This document shows positions 52,639 through 61,073 of a stretch of DNA of 64,000 nucleotides, piece after piece. The DNA comes from Pseudomonas putida (GTDB taxonomy: Bacteria > Pseudomonadota > Gammaproteobacteria > Pseudomonadales > Pseudomonadaceae). The notes below the pieces were generated by a model. The model searched no databases. It saw only the letters and a list, made by a program, of their open reading frames with translations, and was not told the DNA's origin. Every line of letters starts with the position of its first letter. Position 1 is the stretch's first letter. The translations under genes and the position numbers were made by a program. Where the stretch lies: the NCBI GenBank assembly GCA_029953615.1, contig CP124529.1:2322998-2386997 (forward strand), given 5' to 3'.

Positions 52639-52728
52639 CTGCTTCGCGGGCTCGCCCGCTCCCACAGGTACAGCGCTGGCCTGGAAGGCTCCACTAGACC
52701 TGTGGGAGCGGGCAAGCCCGCGAATGCG
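52639..52728. repeat. REP pair (inverted), GCGGG/CCCGC type
   Basis: GCTTCGCGGGCTCGCCCGCTCCCACAGG and CCTGTGGGAGCGGGCAAGCCCGCGAA lie in the gap between the two leftward genes, ending two bases before the stop of the next. Confidence 0.85.
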
Positions 52729-52729
52729 G

Positions 52730-53278
52730 TCATTCAGGTTGATCGTAGCCCTCGGCCAAATGCTGGTCCTTGAGCTTCACGTAATTGCTGGCGCTGTAGG
52801 AAAAGAACGCGCGCTCCTGGTCGTTCAGCAGCCGGGCCTGTTTCACCGGGCTGCCCATGTACAGGTAGCCACTGACCAGGCGCTTGCCTGGGGGCACCAG
52901 GCTGCCGGCGCCGATGATCACCTCATCCTCGACGATGGCGCCGTCCATGACGGTGCTGCCCATGCCGACCAGGATGCGATTGCCCAGGGTACAGCCATGC
53001 AGCATGACCTTGTGGCCGATGGTCACTTCGTCGCCAATGATCAGCGGGAAGCCGTCCGGGTTGAATGGGCCGGCATGGGTGATGTGCAGCACGCTGCCGT
53101 CCTGCACGCTGGTGCGCGCGCCGATACGGATGCGGTGCATGTCGCCGCGTACCACGGTCAACGGCCAGACCGAGCTGTCTTCACCGATTTCCACATCGCC
53201 CAGCACCACCGCCGACCGGTCGACGAAGGCCCTGGGCCCAACTTTCGGAGTGTGTTGCTGGAAGCTTCGGATGGCCAT
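52730..53278 (-). CDS. Gamma-carbonic-anhydrase-like hexapeptide protein
   Basis: A 182-aa left-handed beta-helix protein of the gamma-carbonic anhydrase family. Hexapeptide repeats run from about 25 to 145. Likely metal ligands are the His residues in VLHITHAG (H65, H68) and TIGHKVMLHGC (H89, H94). It is similar to YrdA/PaaY-type proteins. The open frame extends far upstream antisense to prlC, but ATG 53278 (MAIRSFQQHTPKVG) is the sensible start. It is divergent from prlC. Confidence 0.93.
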   Translation of the reverse strand: MAIRSFQQHTPKVGPRAFVDRSAVVLGDVEIGEDSSVWPLTVVRGDMHRIRIGARTSVQDGSVLHITHAGPFNPDGFPLIIGDEVTIGHKVMLHGCTLGNRILVGMGSTVMDGAIVEDEVIIGAGSLVPPGKRLVSGYLYMGSPVKQARLLNDQERAFFSYSASNYVKLKDQHLAEGYDQPE

Positions 53279-53380
53279 GATAGCGTCTCTCATCTGTGCC
53301 GATAGGCAGGCTGCCTGCTGCGGTCGGCGTCGATTGTAATTAAGATGGGGCAGTGTTTCTTCTGCCAAGGTATCCAAACC

Positions 53381-55432
53381 GTGAGTGCGAACAACCCGCT
53401 TCTGCAGTCCTACGATCTGCCGCCCTTCTCGCAAATCCGTGCCGAACACGTGTTGCCGGCGATCGAAGCGATCCTGGCCGACAACCGTAAAGCCATTGCC
53501 GAGATCCTCGAAAAGCAGGGCAAGAACCCTACCTGGGCCGGCCTGGTGCTGGCCATGGACGAACTGAACGACCGCCTGGGCGCCGCCTGGAGCCCGGTCA
53601 GCCACCTCAATGCGGTGTGCAACAGCGCACAACTGCGCGAAGCCTACGAGTCGTGCCTGCCGGCGCTGAGCGCCTACTCTACCGAACTGGGCCAGAACCG
53701 TGCGCTGTTCGAAGCCTACCAGGCACTGATCGCCAGCCCCGAAGCCGCCGGCTTCGACGTGGCGCAAAAGACTATCCTCGAGCACGCCCTGCGTGACTTC
53801 CGCCTGTCGGGTATCGACCTGCCGGCGGACAAACAGCAGCGCTATGCCGAAGTGCAGAGCAAGCTCAGCGAGCTGGGTAGCCGGTTCTCCAACCAGTTGC
53901 TCGACGCCACCCAGGCCTGGACCAAGCACGTTACCGACGAAGCCGCGCTGGCCGGCCTGACCGATTCGGCCAAGGCGCAGATGGCCGCCGCTGCCCAGGC
54001 CAAGGGCCTCGACGGCTGGCTGATCACCCTGGAGTTTCCCAGCTACTACGCGGTGATGACCTACGCCAGCGACCGTGCACTGCGCGAAGAGCTGTACGCC
54101 GCCTACTGTACCCGTGCCTCGGACCAGGGCCCGAATGCCGGCCAGTTCGACAACGGCCCGGTGATGCAGGAAATCCTCGGCCTGCGCCAGGAGCTGGCCG
54201 AACTGCTGGGCTACAAGAACTACGCCGAGCTGAGCCTGGCCACCAAGATGGCCGAGTCCAGCGACCAGGTGCTGAGCTTCCTGCGTGACCTGGCCAAGCG
54301 TTCCAAGCCGTTCGCCGCCCAGGACCTGGAGCAGCTCAAGGCCTTTGCCGCCGAGCAGGGCTGCCCTGAGTTGGCCAGCTGGGACGCCGGCTACTTCGGC
54401 GAGAAGCTGCGTGAGCAGCGCTACAGCGTGTCGCAGGAAGCCCTGCGCGCCTACTTCCCGATCGACAAGGTGCTGGGCGGCTTGTTCAGCATCGTGCAGC
54501 GCCTGTACGGCATCGAGATCACCGAGCTCAAGGGCTTCGACAGCTGGCACCCGGATGTGCGCCTGTTCGAGATCAAGGAAAACGGCCAGCAAATCGGCCG
54601 CTTCTTCTTCGACCTCTACGCCCGCGCCAACAAGCGTGGCGGCGCCTGGATGGATGGCGCGCGTGACCGTCGCCGCACCGCCGCTGGCCAGTTGCAGAGC
54701 CCGGTGGCCAACCTGGTGTGCAACTTCACCCCGGCCGCGCCCGGCAAGCCGGCGCTGTTGACCCACGATGAAGTCACCACCTTGTTCCACGAGTTCGGCC
54801 ACGGCCTGCACCACATGCTGACCCGCATCGAGCATGCCGGCGTATCCGGCATCAACGGCGTGGCCTGGGACGCGGTCGAGCTGCCCAGCCAGTTCATGGA
54901 AAACTGGTGCTGGGAGCCGGAAGGCCTGGCACTGATCTCCGCCCATTACGAAACCGGTGCCCCCCTGCCCCAGGACCTGCTGGACAAGATGCTGGCGGCG
55001 AAGAACTTCCAGTCGGGCATGATGATGGTGCGACAGCTGGAGTTCTCGCTGTTCGACTTCGAGCTGCATGCCACCCATGGTGACGGCCGCAGCGTGCTGC
55101 AGGTGCTCGAAGGCGTACGCGACGAGGTGTCGGTCATGCGCCCACCGGCGTACAACCGCTTCCCCAACAGCTTTGCGCACATCTTCGCGGGTGGTTACGC
55201 GGCGGGCTACTACAGCTACAAGTGGGCCGAAGTACTTTCGGCTGACGCCTTCTCGCGCTTCGAGGAAGAAGGTGTGCTGAACGCCGAGACTGGTCGCGCC
55301 TTCCGCGAGGCGATCCTGGCACGCGGTGGTTCGCGCGAGCCGATGGAGCTGTTCGTCGATTTCCGTGGCCGTGAGCCTTCCATCGATGCCTTGCTGCGCC
55401 ATAGTGGCCTGAGCGAGGACGCTGCAGCATGA
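53381..55432 (+). CDS. prlC: Oligopeptidase A (M3 family)
   Basis: PrlC (683 aa) is a cytoplasmic zinc oligopeptidase that degrades signal peptides and short peptides. The zinc motif is HEFGHGLHH (about residues 469-477), with the downstream Glu in VELPSQFMENW. The GTG at 53381 gives SANNPLLQSYDLPPFSQI; the frame is open upstream but that part is not conserved. It is followed by a small zinc-ribbon gene in ATGA overlap and, later, by a divergent paralog. Confidence 0.97.
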   Translation: MSANNPLLQSYDLPPFSQIRAEHVLPAIEAILADNRKAIAEILEKQGKNPTWAGLVLAMDELNDRLGAAWSPVSHLNAVCNSAQLREAYESCLPALSAYSTELGQNRALFEAYQALIASPEAAGFDVAQKTILEHALRDFRLSGIDLPADKQQRYAEVQSKLSELGSRFSNQLLDATQAWTKHVTDEAALAGLTDSAKAQMAAAAQAKGLDGWLITLEFPSYYAVMTYASDRALREELYAAYCTRASDQGPNAGQFDNGPVMQEILGLRQELAELLGYKNYAELSLATKMAESSDQVLSFLRDLAKRSKPFAAQDLEQLKAFAAEQGCPELASWDAGYFGEKLREQRYSVSQEALRAYFPIDKVLGGLFSIVQRLYGIEITELKGFDSWHPDVRLFEIKENGQQIGRFFFDLYARANKRGGAWMDGARDRRRTAAGQLQSPVANLVCNFTPAAPGKPALLTHDEVTTLFHEFGHGLHHMLTRIEHAGVSGINGVAWDAVELPSQFMENWCWEPEGLALISAHYETGAPLPQDLLDKMLAAKNFQSGMMMVRQLEFSLFDFELHATHGDGRSVLQVLEGVRDEVSVMRPPAYNRFPNSFAHIFAGGYAAGYYSYKWAEVLSADAFSRFEEEGVLNAETGRAFREAILARGGSREPMELFVDFRGREPSIDALLRHSGLSEDAAA

Positions 55433-55710
55433 GCGAGGTAGCCGTGAACAAGACCAAGAAACGCTTCATTGCCGGGGCGGTATGCCCGGCGTGCAGCGAA
55501 CCCGACAAGTTGATGATGTGGAACGAAGACGGCGTACCGCACCGCGAATGCGTGGCCTGCGGCTTTACCGACACCCTCAACGAGCAGGGCTTGTCGGTGC
55601 CGAAGGAACTCGGCACCCGGGTCAACCATCTGGAACCGAAAGCCGCGCCGGCCAAAGTACAGACGGTGCAGTTCTTCCCCAACCCGAAGCTGAAGAAGCC
55701 GGCTGAATAA
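55429..55710 (+). CDS. YheV-like zinc-ribbon protein
   Basis: A 93-aa protein with a four-cysteine zinc ribbon: AVCPACSEPDKLMMW and HRECVACGFTDTL. It is found behind prlC in gammaproteobacteria, and the ATGA overlap with prlC indicates co-expression. The function is unknown. Confidence 0.92.
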   Translation: MSEVAVNKTKKRFIAGAVCPACSEPDKLMMWNEDGVPHRECVACGFTDTLNEQGLSVPKELGTRVNHLEPKAAPAKVQTVQFFPNPKLKKPAE

Positions 55711-55821
55711 TGCTGTCATGCCACCCGGGCTTGCATGCCCGGGTGGTAGATATTCAGGGCGCCCGCTGCACGCTTGCCATGCAAGCTCGCCTGCTCTTTT
55801 CTACGAGCAAGGTGTTGCACC

Positions 55822-57816
55822 ATGGACAATCCCCTTCTGCAAAACAGCCACACCCCCGTCGATTATCCGTCGATCACGCTTCAAAACATGCAAGCTGCCT
55901 TCGACTACGTGCTGTTGGCACACGAGCAAGGTATCGAACGCATCATCCGCGACCAGCAGGCATTGCCAACCTGGGATGACATGGTGCTGGCGGTGGACGG
56001 GCTGGATAGCCAGCTGCTGGCGGTGTTGTATGCCGCCTCGCCATTGATTGGTCGGGATGAAACCTGGGCTGGGGCCATCTTCGACTTCTTCGCCAAGGCC
56101 ACAGAGCGGTTTGAACGAAAGTTCACCAACTCCGCACTGCAAACCCTGTACGAGCGCTTGGCCAACAGCGACATCGGCAAGCAGCTGGATGCACAGAAAC
56201 GCGCCACGTTGCGCTGGCATTTGCACAAGTTCGCCTCCAGTGGTGCATTGCTCGACCCTGCAGGCAAGGTGCGTCTGGCCGAACTGCAGAAACAGATTGG
56301 CGCCGGGCGCGAGGCGTTTCGCAGCAACATAAACCGGCCAGGGTTGAGCATCTCGGATGAATCCGAACTGAGCGGTGTTCCTCGACGCATCCGTGAAGAG
56401 CTGGCTGCAAGGGCACAGGAGGCGGGTGAGCCGGGTTGGTTGATTGCCTGTGAAAGCGTGGCCACCGATGCCGTGCTCAAACATGCCGACAATCGGCAAC
56501 TGCGTGAGCGCGTGTACCGGGCTTACAACACCCGAGGCGTTGGCCTTGGCCTGCAGCAGGACAATCGCTCGCACCTGGAGCAACTGGCGAGGCTGCGGGA
56601 AGAAAAGGCCCACCTGCTCGGCTTTGCCAGCCATCTGGAGCAGAGCCTGCATGTAAAGAGCGCGGGTTCGGTTGCCCAGGTGCGCGGCTTTCTTCATGAC
56701 CTGGCCGACCATGTGCTGCCGGCCATGCTGCAGTGGCGCGCAGACATGCAGCGCCAGGCCGCAGCCAAGGGGTTGGAGAATATTCAACCCTGGGACATTG
56801 CCTATCTGCAGGCCTCGTCGCGCACGGAGCTTTCCACCGAAGCCTTGCGCGAATACTTCCCGCTGAATGCCGTGGTCAGCGCGTTGCAACAGTTGGCGGA
56901 GAAGCTGTTTGGCGTGACGCTGCAGCCCAGGCCGCTGGCAACCTGGGATGACAGTGTGCAACCGTTCGAGGTGTGGCAGGACAACGCCTTGATCGGTTTC
57001 CTCTACCTGGACGCGGTACAGCATGCCAGCAAGGAGCCTGACTCGGTGTTCACCACCTATATTCGCAACCGCCGGGTCGATGCCGAGGGGATCTACCAGG
57101 CGGCCTCGGTGGTGGTCTACAGCGACGTGCCAGCAGCGCTGCCGGGTACCCAGCCGTTGCTGGACCATCTGTCACTGCGCAAGCTGTTCCATGAGCTTGG
57201 CCATGCCTTGCACCACTTGCTGGTGCGCACGACCAACCACGTGATGTCCAACGTCACCGAACTCGGGACCGATGGCGTGGAGCTGTTCGGCAAGCTGTTC
57301 GAGCGCTGGGTCTGGGACGCGGATTACCTGGTGGCGATCTCGTCGCACCAGCGTGATGGCAGCCAGCTTACCCGGGCGCGGGTCGATGAGTGCCTGCGTC
57401 GCTTGCGGCAGCAAGGCGTGGAGGAAACCGCGCGTGATCTGAGCCTGGCGTTGTTCGACCTGGACCTGCATGGCACGCCGAACGATGGCCGGTCCCTCGA
57501 ACAGCGCCTGAGCGATGCCCGTGAGCGCTGTGGCTACTGGCCACTGGCTGATTTCGAACACCCGGCGCACGCTTTCGACCATCTGGTGAATGGCTACGAT
57601 GCCGGCTATTACGCCTATCTGTGGTCGGATGTGCACGCCCTGGACCTGTTCACCCGCTTCGAGGCACAAGGCCTGCTGGATCGGGCCACAGGCCGGGCGC
57701 TGCAGGAGACATTGCTTGCCCCGGGGGCATCGCGCCCGTTGCGTGAAAGTATCGAGGTGTTCCTTGGTCGACAGGCGAGCCAGGAGCCTTACCTGCGTTG
57801 GCATGGCCTGAAGTGA
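55822..57816 (+). CDS. Second M3-family metallopeptidase, PrlC-like
   Basis: A 664-aa protein related to oligopeptidase A with zinc motif HELGHALHH (about residues 457-465) and a downstream Glu in DGVELFGKLFERW. It opens MDNPLLQNSHTPVDYPSITLQNMQ, mirroring the PrlC opening (NPLLQSYDLPPFS), but the bodies are strongly diverged. It lies 111 bases beyond the zinc-ribbon gene. It is a paralog of prlC rather than a broken copy, because the zinc ligands and the C-terminal GYDAGYYAYLWSDV motif are kept. Confidence 0.92.
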   Translation: MDNPLLQNSHTPVDYPSITLQNMQAAFDYVLLAHEQGIERIIRDQQALPTWDDMVLAVDGLDSQLLAVLYAASPLIGRDETWAGAIFDFFAKATERFERKFTNSALQTLYERLANSDIGKQLDAQKRATLRWHLHKFASSGALLDPAGKVRLAELQKQIGAGREAFRSNINRPGLSISDESELSGVPRRIREELAARAQEAGEPGWLIACESVATDAVLKHADNRQLRERVYRAYNTRGVGLGLQQDNRSHLEQLARLREEKAHLLGFASHLEQSLHVKSAGSVAQVRGFLHDLADHVLPAMLQWRADMQRQAAAKGLENIQPWDIAYLQASSRTELSTEALREYFPLNAVVSALQQLAEKLFGVTLQPRPLATWDDSVQPFEVWQDNALIGFLYLDAVQHASKEPDSVFTTYIRNRRVDAEGIYQAASVVVYSDVPAALPGTQPLLDHLSLRKLFHELGHALHHLLVRTTNHVMSNVTELGTDGVELFGKLFERWVWDADYLVAISSHQRDGSQLTRARVDECLRRLRQQGVEETARDLSLALFDLDLHGTPNDGRSLEQRLSDARERCGYWPLADFEHPAHAFDHLVNGYDAGYYAYLWSDVHALDLFTRFEAQGLLDRATGRALQETLLAPGASRPLRESIEVFLGRQASQEPYLRWHGLK

Positions 57817-57862
57817 GGGCACGCTGACCGGAGGTGCTGGCAAGATTCAGACATGCACGATA

Positions 57863-57878
57863 CTGTATATGAATACAG
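57863..57878. promoter_or_regulatory. LexA (SOS) box
   Basis: CTGTATATGAATACAG matches the gammaproteobacterial LexA consensus CTGT-N8-ACAG with an A/T-rich centre. It ends 15 bases before the start codon of the radical SAM gene, so LexA bound here would block it until DNA damage. Confidence 0.88.
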
Positions 57879-57893
57879 TATCCGGGGTAAGCC

Positions 57894-58952
57894 ATGATTC
57901 CTCCAGCACCGCAAAAGGGCCGTGGCACGGCGCACAATCCGCACAACCGCTTTGCCCCCAGCCATTCGGTGGCTGAGGATGATGGCTGGTACCAGGAGGT
58001 GCCGCAAACCCAGGGCACCGAGGTGCGAGTCGAGACGGCCAAGTCGGTGATCAGCCGCAACACCTCGCCCGACCTGCCCTTCGACCGCTCCATCAACCCT
58101 TACCGTGGCTGCGAGCATGGTTGTATCTACTGCTATGCCCGCCCTTCCCACGCCTACTGGGACCTTTCCCCCGGTCTGGATTTCGAGACCAAGCTGATTG
58201 CCAAGACCAACGCCGCCGAAGTGCTCGCGCAACAATTGAGTAAACCGGGTTATGTGTGCGCACCGATCAACCTGGGTTCCAATACCGACCCGTACCAGCC
58301 AATCGAGCGGGAACAAATGCTGACCCGGCGCCTGCTTGAAGTGCTGCTGCGTTTTCGCCACCCGGTGACCATCGTCACCAAGGGTTCGCTGGTGTTACGC
58401 GACCTCGACCTGCTCGCCGAGATGGCCCGCCAGCGCCTGGCGCGGGTGATGATCAGCCTGACCACGCTGGACGATGACCTGAAACGGGTGCTGGAACCGC
58501 GTGCGGCGTCACCCAAGGCGCGCTTGCGAGCGATCCGCGTGTTGCGCGAGGCGGGGGTGCCCGTGGGCGTGTTGTGTTCGCCGATGATTCCAATGATCAA
58601 CGACAGTGAACTGGAACGGTTGCTGGAGGCCGCCAGGGAGGCAGGTGCCCAGAGCGCGGCCTACATGATGTTGCGCCTGCCGCTGGAGGTGGCGCCGTTA
58701 TTCGAGCAATGGCTTCAGGACCACTACCCGCAGCGGGCGGCGCATGTGTTGAGCCTGATTCGCCAGAGCCGGGGTGGCGAGCTGTATGACAGCCGATTTG
58801 GTGTGCGCATGCGCGGTGAAGGGGTATTTGCCGAATTGCTGGCTCAACGCTTCGCCAAGACCCTGCGCAAACTGGATTTCGAAGGGCGAGATTCCCAAGT
58901 ACTTGACTGTACGAAGTTCAGTCCTCCAGGTAGCCAGTTGCCATTACTCTGA
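57894..58952 (+). CDS. PA0069-type radical SAM protein, probably SOS-regulated
   Basis: A 352-aa radical SAM enzyme with the iron-sulfur motif INPYRGCEHGCIYCYARPSHAY (C-x3-C-x2-C, about residues 73-80), followed by ETKLIAKTNAAEVL and NLGSNTDPYQPIERE. It is related to the spore-photoproduct-lyase-like / PA0069 family. Its substrate is unknown. A LexA box directly before it suggests a role in the DNA-damage response. The last few residues (after about 335) are less conserved and lie next to the trb element. Confidence 0.92.
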   Translation: MIPPAPQKGRGTAHNPHNRFAPSHSVAEDDGWYQEVPQTQGTEVRVETAKSVISRNTSPDLPFDRSINPYRGCEHGCIYCYARPSHAYWDLSPGLDFETKLIAKTNAAEVLAQQLSKPGYVCAPINLGSNTDPYQPIEREQMLTRRLLEVLLRFRHPVTIVTKGSLVLRDLDLLAEMARQRLARVMISLTTLDDDLKRVLEPRAASPKARLRAIRVLREAGVPVGVLCSPMIPMINDSELERLLEAAREAGAQSAAYMMLRLPLEVAPLFEQWLQDHYPQRAAHVLSLIRQSRGGELYDSRFGVRMRGEGVFAELLAQRFAKTLRKLDFEGRDSQVLDCTKFSPPGSQLPLL

Positions 58953-59391
58953 TGGGTTGTTGGTCTTTGAATAGTTACGCGTGATCACAATAGGACCTTG
59001 ATTGGTGAACTGCTCGAGTTCATGCGCAAGTCAGGTAAGAATACGTCGCGGTTAAATGTGAACTGCGTCATGTTTTTCTAGCAAAACGTGAAGGCAATTC
59101 CATCACGAATTGATGCGACAGAGCGCTAGAGCCTTGATTTACGCCCATTCAGAGCGGTCTTGGTGGGGCAGCATGGTGGCATTTTGGTACTAATTGTGTA
59201 GGAAAATTCGCTCCGGTAATCTCCGCGCCTTTCTAAAAGGCCGCTCATTGATCAGCAGAGTTTTTGCTCGATCGCCAGTTCGATGGAGCCAAAAAGGCTT
59301 CGATTCAGCCAAAGTTCGATGAGCTGCAGCAGGAAGCTTAAATGCCCTTCCCAAGAACGGAGTCGGGCATCAATTTCATGGACGATTTAGT
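58953..59391. other. AT-richer junction between the chromosome backbone and trb genes
   Basis: This stretch is less GC-rich than both sides and has no convincing gene. A short frame at 59258-59341 reads LLDRQFDGAKKASIQPKFDELQQEA to a TAA and could be a remnant of the gene normally before trbB, but it is too short to assign. TTCGAT-N2-AGCCAAA occurs twice (59279-59293 and 59299-59313), followed by TTCGAT at 59315. No tRNA gene or integrase is visible. Confidence 0.55.
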
Positions 59392-60348
59392 GTGGAAACT
59401 GCAGAAACTGCCAGCTTGAAAGATCGCGCCAGGAAAAAGCTGGAGCGCGATGCCGGCCCGCTCATTATTGATGCGCTCAACGATCCTCAGACCGTCGAGC
59501 TGATGTGCAATGGTGACGGCAAACTCTGGCTCGAGCAGTTAGGCCAGCCAATGAAACACATTGGCGACCTGCGCCCGGCGCAGGCCGAGTCCATCATCAA
59601 GACGGTGGCCGGCTTCCATGGCAAGGAAGTGACCCGCAGCAAGCCGCTGCTCGAAGGCGAATGGCCGCTGGACGGCTCGCGCTTCGCCGGCCAGCTGCCT
59701 CCGGTCGTGCGCGCGGCCACGTTCGCCATCCGCAAGAAGGCAGTGGCCATCTACACCCTCGACCAGTACGTCGAATCGTCGATCATGACGCCTGCCCAGT
59801 GCGATGCAATCAAGCGCGCCATCCGCGAGCACCGCAACATCCTGGTGATTGGTGGTACCGGTACCGGCAAGACCACCTTGGTCAACGCGGTGATCAACGA
59901 AATGGTCGTCGAGTTCCCCAGCGAGCGCGTGTTCATCATCGAGGACACCGGCGAGATTCAATGCGCGGCGAAGAATTTCGTGCAGTACCACACCACCGTG
60001 GACGTGAGTATGACTCACCTGCTGAAAACCTCCCTGCGCATGCGCCCGGATCGCATCCTGGTCGGTGAAGTGCGTGGCGAAGAGGCGCTCGACCTGATCG
60101 ATGCCTGGAACACCGGCCACCCCGGTGGTGCGGCTACCTTGCACGCCAACAGCGCCAGCGAGGGGCTGACCCGCCTGAAATCCCTGGTTTCCCGCAACAA
60201 ATCGGCCCCAGCCGAGATCGAGCCGCTGATTGGCGAAGCGGTTCATGTCGTCATTTCCATCGCCAGAACCCCAGAAGGCCGTCGCGTCCAGGAAATCCTC
60301 GAAGTTTCCGGGTACGAAAACGGCCGTTACCTCATGCGCAACCTTTAA
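59392..60348 (+). CDS. trbB: TrbB conjugal transfer ATPase (VirB11 family)
   Basis: TrbB (318 aa) is the hexameric traffic ATPase of P-type conjugation systems, at the cytoplasmic face of the channel. Walker A is [10 protein letters not shown] (about residues 154-163), Asp box [10 protein letters not shown], Walker B-like [15 protein letters not shown] and His box [10 protein letters not shown]. The N-terminal [24 protein letters not shown] is family-like. The start is a GTG without a clear ribosome site. An out-of-frame ATG at 59378 opens only a 13-codon frame. So the true start is uncertain, though all motifs are present. Confidence 0.93.
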   Translation: METAETASLKDRARKKLERDAGPLIIDALNDPQTVELMCNGDGKLWLEQLGQPMKHIGDLRPAQAESIIKTVAGFHGKEVTRSKPLLEGEWPLDGSRFAGQLPPVVRAATFAIRKKAVAIYTLDQYVESSIMTPAQCDAIKRAIREHRNILVIGGTGTGKTTLVNAVINEMVVEFPSERVFIIEDTGEIQCAAKNFVQYHTTVDVSMTHLLKTSLRMRPDRILVGEVRGEEALDLIDAWNTGHPGGAATLHANSASEGLTRLKSLVSRNKSAPAEIEPLIGEAVHVVISIARTPEGRRVQEILEVSGYENGRYLMRNL

Positions 60349-60362
60349 GGAAAATATCGCAC

Positions 60363-60758
60363 ATGCAAGCCAACACTTCGCTGTTCCGCTTTAACGCCCA
60401 GACCTTTGGCTACCTGGCCTTCAGCTTCCTGATGCTGGCTGTGATGGTAGCTCCGGAAAACGCCTTCGCCTCTTCCAGCACCGGCGGTTCGCTGCCCTAT
60501 GAGAGCTGGCTGACCTCGCTGCAAAAATCGGTTACCGGCCCTGTTGCTTTCGCTGTGTCGATCATCGGCATCGTGGTCGCGGGGGGCGTCCTGATCTTCG
60601 GCGGCGACCTCAATGGCTTCTTCCGTACGATGATCTTCCTCGTTCTGGTAATGGCACTGATCGTTGGCGCGAACAACATCATGACCACCTTCTTCGGCAC
60701 CAGCGCCGAGCTGGCACAGCTGCTGCCGCAGTATGGCCCGGCGCAAGGTCAGGTCTGA
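60363..60758 (+). CDS. trbC: TrbC pilin (VirB2 family)
   Basis: A 131-aa small hydrophobic protein with a long signal (cleavage probably after AENAFA, near residue 38) and two membrane segments in the mature part ([21 protein letters not shown] and [16 protein letters not shown]). This is the pilin subunit of the transfer apparatus. It follows trbB closely. Confidence 0.92.
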   Translation: MQANTSLFRFNAQTFGYLAFSFLMLAVMVAPENAFASSSTGGSLPYESWLTSLQKSVTGPVAFAVSIIGIVVAGGVLIFGGDLNGFFRTMIFLVLVMALIVGANNIMTTFFGTSAELAQLLPQYGPAQGQV

Positions 60759-60761
60759 ACC

Positions 60762-61073
60762 ATGGCCCTGCGCACGATTCCCATCCGGCGGGCCGGAAAC
60801 CGGGACAACCTGTTCATGGGCGGGGATCGCGAGCTGGTGATGTTTTCCGGGTTGCTCGCCTTCGCGCTGATCTTCAGTGCACAGGAAGTGCGGGCAACCA
60901 TGGTCGGCCTGGTGCTGTGGTTCGGTGCCCTGTTCGTGCTCCGTGTCATGGCCAAGTCCGACCCGAAGATGCGCCACGTGTACCTGCGCCATCGCCGCTA
61001 CAAGTCCTATTACCCGGCGCGTAGCACGCCGTTCAGGGACAATCCTCCAAGTCAGGGAAGTCAATACAAATGA
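60762..61073 (+). CDS. trbD: TrbD (VirB3 family)
   Basis: A 103-aa protein with one or two membrane helices (VMFSGLLAFALIFSA and TMVGLVLWFGALFVLRVMA) and a basic C-terminus. It is the VirB3-like inner-membrane component that works with the VirB4-like TrbE. Its stop overlaps the trbE start (ATGA). Confidence 0.92.
   Translation: MALRTIPIRRAGNRDNLFMGGDRELVMFSGLLAFALIFSAQEVRATMVGLVLWFGALFVLRVMAKSDPKMRHVYLRHRRYKSYYPARSTPFRDNPPSQGSQYK

Noticed and set aside
47688..52728. Regularly recurring palindromes that could suggest a CRISPR array
   Set aside because: They are paired REP elements between genes at irregular distances, with no unique spacers or cas genes.
53279..55402. Large N-terminal extension of the gamma-carbonic-anhydrase frame
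   Set aside because: It is antisense to prlC; only the last 182 residues have family features.
58953..59391. tRNA or attachment site at the trb junction
   Set aside because: I could not find a tRNA-like fold or a long direct repeat in this stretch.
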